From: Streptomyces durmitorensis
Lineage (GTDB): Bacteria; Actinomycetota; Actinomycetes; Streptomycetales; Streptomycetaceae
Direction of reading: 5' to 3'
NCBI RefSeq assembly: GCF_023498005.1
Contig: NZ_CP097289.1
Coordinates: 5,952,001 to 6,016,000 of the forward strand
Length of the DNA: 64,000 nucleotides
In this document: positions 60,232 to 64,000 of the stretch, piece after piece
Numbering within the stretch: position 1 is the stretch's first letter
Layout: every line of letters starts with the position of its first letter
Position numbers and translations under genes: made by a program
Notes under the pieces: model-generated
Told to the model about the DNA's origin: nothing
The model's input: the letters and a program-made list of their open reading frames with translations, nothing else
Databases searched by the model: none

Positions 60232-60681
60232 GGTGCTAAGCCCCCCTCGGTCGTCGCGGCTCCCTGTGCTTGGCCAGCTCTGTCTTCTCTGTGTTTTCTG
60301 CGGTCCCTGCGTTCCCGGCGCTCTTGGCGTTCCTGTCGGACCTGTCGCTCCTGCACGTTTCCCCTCGGTCCTCCACCAGTCCCCCGCCGTAATACAGTCA
60401 TGATCGAATCTACTGCGTCCCGTGCTGCCGGGGTGACCAGTTAAGGACCCGGCACTATGTCGACATGGCAACTTGGCGTGAAGCAGTCGATCACGAAGCG
60501 TTGCACTCACGGGCGTTGCTGGGAAGTGCGCCTCGGCTCCGTGGCCGGTCCCCGTAGGGTTCAGGCGGCCTTCGCATGCCTTTCAGCCCTGGTGGGACCG
60601 GGGTTGAGTACCCCTTCGGCCAAGGAATGCATGGCCATAGGAAGTTGGCTGAAAAGCTACGGGGGAGTGCGCGCGAATCGG
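60232..60681. promoter_or_regulatory. Long adpA leader and promoter region
   Basis: 450 bases without a supported gene. The proximal part, 60280-60354, is a purine-rich (minus strand) series of about eight degenerate 9-base units. The distal part, from about 60380 to 60500, is less GC-rich (e.g. TAATACAGTCATGATCGA, ACCAGTTAAGG) and should carry the adpA promoters. Confidence 0.6.
60280..60354 (-). repeat. Period-9 degenerate repeat in the adpA leader
   Basis: Plus-strand units of the type CTGCGGTCC, CTGCGTTCC, CGGCGCTCT, TGGCGTTCC recur every 9 bases. If it is transcribed as leader RNA it is a run of purine-rich units such as GGAACGCAG. Confidence 0.75.
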
Positions 60682-61113
60682 TCAGTCCTCCGGTGCTGAC
60701 CCACCAGCATGCCGACCGCCCCGGTGCGCCCCCGCGCCCGTCCTTCCGTGCCGCCCGCGGGGCTCGCGGCTCCGCTCCTCGACCAGCCGCGCCGCGCCCC
60801 GCTCGGACTGCCGAAGCAGCAGCCGGCAGACCCCGGTCACGGCCACGAGCCCGAGGGCCGATCCCGCGGCTCCGGCCAGCGATGTCCCGTACCCCACGAG
60901 GACGACGGGAACCAGGACGCAGCTGAACGCGGCCCAGCGGACGACATCGCTCGCCGAGTCCTGGGCGGGGGCGGGCGGCGTCTCCTCGGCGCGCGGTGCG
61001 GGGACACCGCCGCGCGGGCGCTCATGCGCCCCCTCCGGTAGGCGTCGGCGGCTCTGCGTCGTGACTCGTGAGGACGTCGTGACTTGTGAGGACACGGACG
61101 GCGGTCCAGGCAC
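60682..61113 (-). CDS. Small protein with two membrane helices
   Basis: 143 residues if GTG 61113 is used; inner starts are possible and no strong ribosome site was found. The N-terminal 55 residues are Pro/Arg-rich. A hydrophobic hairpin at about 58-98 (VVRWAAFSCVLVPVVLVGYG, AGSALGLVAVTGVCRLLL) is followed by a basic Arg/His/Gly tail. No function recognised. It is upstream of adpA on the same strand. Confidence 0.55.
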   Translation of the reverse strand: MPGPPSVSSQVTTSSRVTTQSRRRLPEGAHERPRGGVPAPRAEETPPAPAQDSASDVVRWAAFSCVLVPVVLVGYGTSLAGAAGSALGLVAVTGVCRLLLRQSERGAARLVEERSREPRGRHGRTGAGAHRGGRHAGGSAPED

Positions 61114-61503
61114 GGCGGGCTCCCTGTGGCGGTGGCGTACCGGAGTTCAACGCGTGGTCGCTCGGCCGGTCACTGGCGTGAACCTTGTGGCCGATCGCGG
61201 CCCACGCGGGTGGGTGCCCAAACCGCCTGTACGGGGCAGCAACCATTGCCATACGGGCGCTGCTCATGCATGCTCCGGTGAACGCCGTGAGGCTCCCGCA
61301 GGGCCGGAAACAAGCTCTGGGCAGGAGAGGAGTGTCGCCGTACCCTTGGGGGTATGGGGTTGGGAAGATGATTCCCGGACACAGCTCCGGTGGTCGCCGC
61401 TCCTCCTCGTCCCTGCCCGATCTTGTCCGTTCTGCTCCATACTGCGCCGTACGACCCGAACAGAGCCGACCCTCCCACAGAGGACTCCTTCGCCGAGACA
61501 CCC
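61114..61503. promoter_or_regulatory. Region upstream of the universal stress protein
   Basis: 390 bases. No gene is supported. It holds a CsoR-like box at 61341-61354 and a less GC-rich stretch around 61230-61280. The USP ribosome site is weak. Confidence 0.5.
61341..61354 (+). promoter_or_regulatory. CsoR-type operator candidate
   Basis: TACCCTTGGGGGTA resembles CsoR-family boxes of the form TACCC(n)GGGTA, G-tract containing. It lies 150 bases before the USP start. Confidence 0.35.
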
Positions 61504-62028
61504 ATGGCCGGTCACGAATTCTCCGAACCAGCGGACCGCAAGCGGCAGGTCGCCGATCCCACAGCGACCCCCCAGGCGGCGGAAGAACCACGTCATTCCT
61601 GCGATCCGGCCTTCCGGCACGGGGTCGTCGTCGGTTTCGACGGCTCGACCTCCAGTGAGCGCGCTCTCTCGTACGCGATCGGGATGGCCCACCGCTCGGG
61701 CTCCGGCCTGATCATCGTGCATGTCGCCAACAGACTCCCCACCACGGTGTGGGCGGGCTGCGAGCCGCCGGTCTTCGTCGACGTGCCGGACCACCGCACG
61801 GAAGTGCTCGGCCTGGAGCTCGCCTGTGCGGACTATCTGGCCGAAGTGCCCTGGATCCTCGTCGAGCGCGGCGGCGACATCTGCCACGAACTCGAAGAGG
61901 TCGGCCGGGAGTACTCGGCGGACGCGATCGTCGTCGGGTCGACGCACGGGATCGTGGGGCGCATCTTCGGCTCGGTCGCGGGCCGGCTCGCGCGCCGTGC
62001 GCAACGACCCGTCGTCGTCATTCCGTAA
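61504..62028 (+). CDS. Universal stress protein (UspA-type)
   Basis: 174 residues from ATG 61504. After 40 disordered residues comes one USP domain: HGVVVGFDGSTSSERALSYA and the ATP-binding VVGSTHGIVGRIFGSVAGRL ending AQRPVVVIP. ATP-binding type by the G-x2-G-x9-G pattern. Upstream box suggests a stress or metal control. Confidence 0.9.
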   Translation: MAGHEFSEPADRKRQVADPTATPQAAEEPRHSCDPAFRHGVVVGFDGSTSSERALSYAIGMAHRSGSGLIIVHVANRLPTTVWAGCEPPVFVDVPDHRTEVLGLELACADYLAEVPWILVERGGDICHELEEVGREYSADAIVVGSTHGIVGRIFGSVAGRLARRAQRPVVVIP

Positions 62029-62082
62029 CGCCCCTTCGTCCCAGGTGGGATGAGGGTGTTCCGGAGTCAACTTCCTTCCCGT

Positions 62083-62096
62083 GTAGATAAATCTAC
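62083..62096 (+). promoter_or_regulatory. Palindrome before the acetate-family transporter
   Basis: GTAGATAAATCTAC, a perfect 6-2-6 inverted repeat, followed 6 bases later by another GTAGA. It lies 86 bases before the transporter start. The binding protein is unknown. Confidence 0.5.
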
Positions 62097-62181
62097 TCGT
62101 GCGTAGAGGTGGTTTGTGCCCTTGTGAAGGGTACGTACTGGTGGCGCAACAACTGCACACCGCACATGAAGGGAGCCCGCC

Positions 62182-62751
62182 GTGGACAAAGAAGTCTCTG
62201 CGGGAAGCACCACCTCGACCCTCGGCCATCTCGCCCTGGGGCTCACGCTGTTGGCCTTCGGGATCGGTCACACCGAAGTGATCGACGGAGTGACGGCGGC
62301 GGATGCCGTCACCCTCGCGACGTATCTGGGAGGCGTCGCACTGTTCGTCGCCGGTCTCTTCGCGTTCCGCGACAGCGACGCGTTCACCGGCACGGCGTTC
62401 ACCGCGCTCGGCGCGCTCTGGTTCACCTGGGGCGTCTCGGCCGATGCGCAGGTCTCGGCCAACGCGGCGGGTCTCTTCCTGCTCCTGTGCGCGCTCGTCA
62501 CGCTCAGCCTCGCCCTGGGGGCGTCCGGCGCCAGTGCGCTCGCGCGGGGGACGTACGGACTGCTCTTCGTGTCCCTCGTCCTGATCGCCGTCGCGCTGTT
62601 CGGTGACAGCGCGGGTCTCGCGAAGGCGGGCGGCTGGTTCGCCGCGGTCGCGGGCCTGCTCGCCTGGTACGGAGCCACGGCAGCCCTGGCCCACTGGCCC
62701 ACGGCCCTCCCCGGGCGCCCTGCCGGCCGGGGAGTGACGGCCACCGGCTGA
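62182..62751 (+). CDS. GPR1/FUN34/YaaH (SatP) acetate/succinate transporter
   Basis: 189 residues with six helices. GTG 62182 follows GAAGGGAGCCCGCC. Typical family parts are LGHLALGLTLLAFGI, FVAGLFAFRDSDAFTGTAFT and FTWGVSADA. The usual N-terminal NPAPLGL motif is present only as STLGHLALGL. Role: uptake or release of acetate or related acids. Confidence 0.85.
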   Translation: MDKEVSAGSTTSTLGHLALGLTLLAFGIGHTEVIDGVTAADAVTLATYLGGVALFVAGLFAFRDSDAFTGTAFTALGALWFTWGVSADAQVSANAAGLFLLLCALVTLSLALGASGASALARGTYGLLFVSLVLIAVALFGDSAGLAKAGGWFAAVAGLLAWYGATAALAHWPTALPGRPAGRGVTATG

Positions 62752-62793
62752 GGCAGGCGCGGGTCGGGGGAATGGGCGCCCCCGGCCCCTCTG

Positions 62794-62837
62794 GGAACGG
62801 GCCCCTTGCGTTTGGTGGCACGCATGGGGCCCGTTCC
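62794..62837. terminator. Convergent hairpin terminator transporter / glmS
   Basis: GGAACGGGCCCCTTGCG (62794-62810) pairs with 62821-62837 with one mismatch, loop 10 bases. It lies between the two convergent genes. Confidence 0.88.
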
Positions 62838-62846
62838 GTTCCGCCT

Positions 62847-64000
62847 CTACTCCACGGTCACCGACTTGGCCAGGTTGCGCGGCTTGTCGATGTCGCGGCC
62901 CAGGGCCAACGCCGTGTGGTAGGCGAGGAGTTGGAGCGGGATGCCCATCAGGATCGGGTCCAGCTCGTTCTCGTTCTTCGGGACCAGGATGGTCTGGTCG
63001 GCCTTCTCCTGCTCCTGGTGCGCGACCGCGAGGATCTTGCCGCTGCGGGCCTTGATCTCCTCCAGGGCGGCGCGGTTCTTCTCCAGGAGGTCATCGTTCG
63101 GGACGATCGCGACCGTGGGGAGCGCGGGCTCGATGAGGGCGAGCGGGCCGTGCTTCAGCTCGGAGGCCGGGTAGGCCTCGGCGTGGATGTACGAGACCTC
63201 CTTGAGCTTCAGGGAGGCCTCACGGGCCACGGGGTAGCCGCGCACGCGCCCGATGAAGAGCATCGAGCGGGCCTCCGCGTACTCCTTGGCGATCTTCTTG
63301 ATCTCGTCCTCCTGCTTGAGGATCTCCGAGATCTGGCCGGGCAGCTTGCGCAGGCCCTCGATGATCCGCTTGCCGTCGGAGACCGACAGGTCACGGATGC
63401 GGCCCAGGTGCAGGGCGAGCAGGCCGAAGGCGACCGTGGTGTTGGTGAAGCACTTGGTCGAGACGACGCAGACCTCGGGGCCCGCGTGGACGTACACGCC
63501 CGCGTCGGCCTCACGGGCGATGGCGGAGCCGACGACGTTCACGACGCCCAGGACGCGGGCGCCCTTGCGCTTCAGCTCCTGGACGGCGGCCAGGACGTCG
63601 TAGGTCTCGCCGGACTGGGAGACGGCGATGTAGAGGGTGTCGGGGTCCACGACCGCGTTGCGGTAGCGGAACTCGGACGCCGGCTCCGCGTCCGCGGGGA
63701 TGCGGGCCAGCTCCTCGATCATCTGGGCGCCGATCATGCCCGCGTGGTACGAGGTGCCGCAGCCGAGGATCTTGACGCGGCGCACCTTGCGGGCGTCGTG
63801 CGCGTCGAGGTTCAGGCCGCCGAGGTGCACGGTGGAGAAGCGGTCGTCGATGCGGCCGCGCAGGACGCGGTCCACCGCGTCGGGCTGCTCGAAGATCTCC
63901 TTGTGCATGTACGTGTCGTGGCCGCCCATGTCGTACGACTCGGCCTCCCACTCCACGGTGGTCGGCGAGGCGGTCGTGCGCGAGCCCTCGGTCGTGTACG
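62847..64000 (-). CDS. glmS: Glutamine-fructose-6-phosphate aminotransferase, C-terminal part
   Basis: The last 384 codons are in the window; the N-terminal glutaminase domain is outside. Two SIS domains are visible: the first with VKILGCGTSYHAGMIGAQ and AVSQSGETYDVLAAVQELKR, the second with ARSMLFIGRVRGYPVAREAS and the loop KLKEVSYIHAEAYPASELKH. The C-terminus ends LAKSVTVE, the usual GlmS end. Makes glucosamine-6-phosphate for cell wall synthesis, fitting a neighbourhood of chitin genes. Streptomyces often have two GlmS genes; this could be the second. Confidence 0.95.
   Translation of the reverse strand, partial: YTTEGSRTTASPTTVEWEAESYDMGGHDTYMHKEIFEQPDAVDRVLRGRIDDRFSTVHLGGLNLDAHDARKVRRVKILGCGTSYHAGMIGAQMIEELARIPADAEPASEFRYRNAVVDPDTLYIAVSQSGETYDVLAAVQELKRKGARVLGVVNVVGSAIAREADAGVYVHAGPEVCVVSTKCFTNTTVAFGLLALHLGRIRDLSVSDGKRIIEGLRKLPGQISEILKQEDEIKKIAKEYAEARSMLFIGRVRGYPVAREASLKLKEVSYIHAEAYPASELKHGPLALIEPALPTVAIVPNDDLLEKNRAALEEIKARSGKILAVAHQEQEKADQTILVPKNENELDPILMGIPLQLLAYHTALALGRDIDKPRNLAKSVTVE

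Noticed and set aside
60264..60510. N-terminal extension of AdpA with collagen-like GPTGTP repeats
   Set aside because: The frame is open upstream of ATG 60231, but the known AdpA N-terminus begins MSHDST, and the extension merely translates the leader repeats.

Overview
The window is chromosomal DNA from a Streptomyces. The G+C content is very high, genes lie on both strands with GTG and TTG starts and four-base stop/start overlaps, and the set adpA-orn, cebR/cebEFG/bglC, a chitin-active LPMO behind a DasR-type operator, and tRNA genes without encoded CCA is typical of the genus. From memory, the order adpA - orn - tRNA-His - cebR - cebEFG - bglC - chitinase - two-component system ... GGDEF/EAL gene ... 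ABC transporter - LPMO resembles the S. coelicolor SCO2789-SCO2833 segment. I could not check this by alignment.

Layout. 0-5.9 kb: edge of a FadR-type GntR regulator, tRNA-Lys, a secreted cell-wall hydrolase, a striking 51-bp tandem repeat leading into an SPFH-domain gene, a small-molecule kinase and the LPMO. 5.9-17 kb: an acyl-CoA synthetase, three NarL/DesR-type two-component systems (two of them apparent paralogous pairs), an MMPL exporter and a DedA protein. 17.2-26.4 kb: a second tRNA-Lys, then an IclR regulator, an Ehu-type amino-acid-family ABC transporter, DUF3830, an amidase, a D-2-hydroxyacid dehydrogenase and two Asp/Glu-racemase-fold proteins. This looks like a catabolic island of unknown substrate. 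26.4-32.5 kb: a gene-free patch of dispersed repeats, a luciferase-like oxidoreductase, a PAS-GGDEF-EAL protein, a secreted M6-type metalloprotease, and a third tRNA-Lys whose 5' end overlaps a CDS.

32.7-37.5 kb: a minus-strand cassette of a Cas4/AddB-like nuclease with a probable Fe-S cluster, an unrecognised 531-residue protein, a superfamily-1 helicase and a small protein. This is the best candidate for an undescribed DNA repair or defence module. 37.4-46.5 kb: PAP2 phosphatase, histidine phosphatase, an NsdA-like TPR regulator, a second primase-like domain protein, a spermidine-synthase-like protein, an OmpR-type two-component system and a GH18 chitinase. 46.5-51.7 kb: aspartate 4-decarboxylase with two AspT-type aspartate:alanine exchangers. 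51.8-57.9 kb: the cellobiose/cellotriose system bglC-cebG-cebF-cebE with divergent cebR and two CebR operators. 58-64 kb: tRNA-His, orn, adpA (with its TTA codon), a small membrane protein, a universal stress protein, an acetate-family transporter and the C-terminal part of glmS.

Themes: recycling of polymers (LPMO and chitinase for chitin, ceb/bgl for cello-oligosaccharides, GlmS for amino sugars) next to developmental control (AdpA, c-di-GMP turnover by GGDEF-EAL plus Orn, an NsdA-like regulator). Non-coding structure is rich: two families of dispersed repeats (one able to form G-quadruplexes), a 51-bp tandem array, and several palindromic operators.
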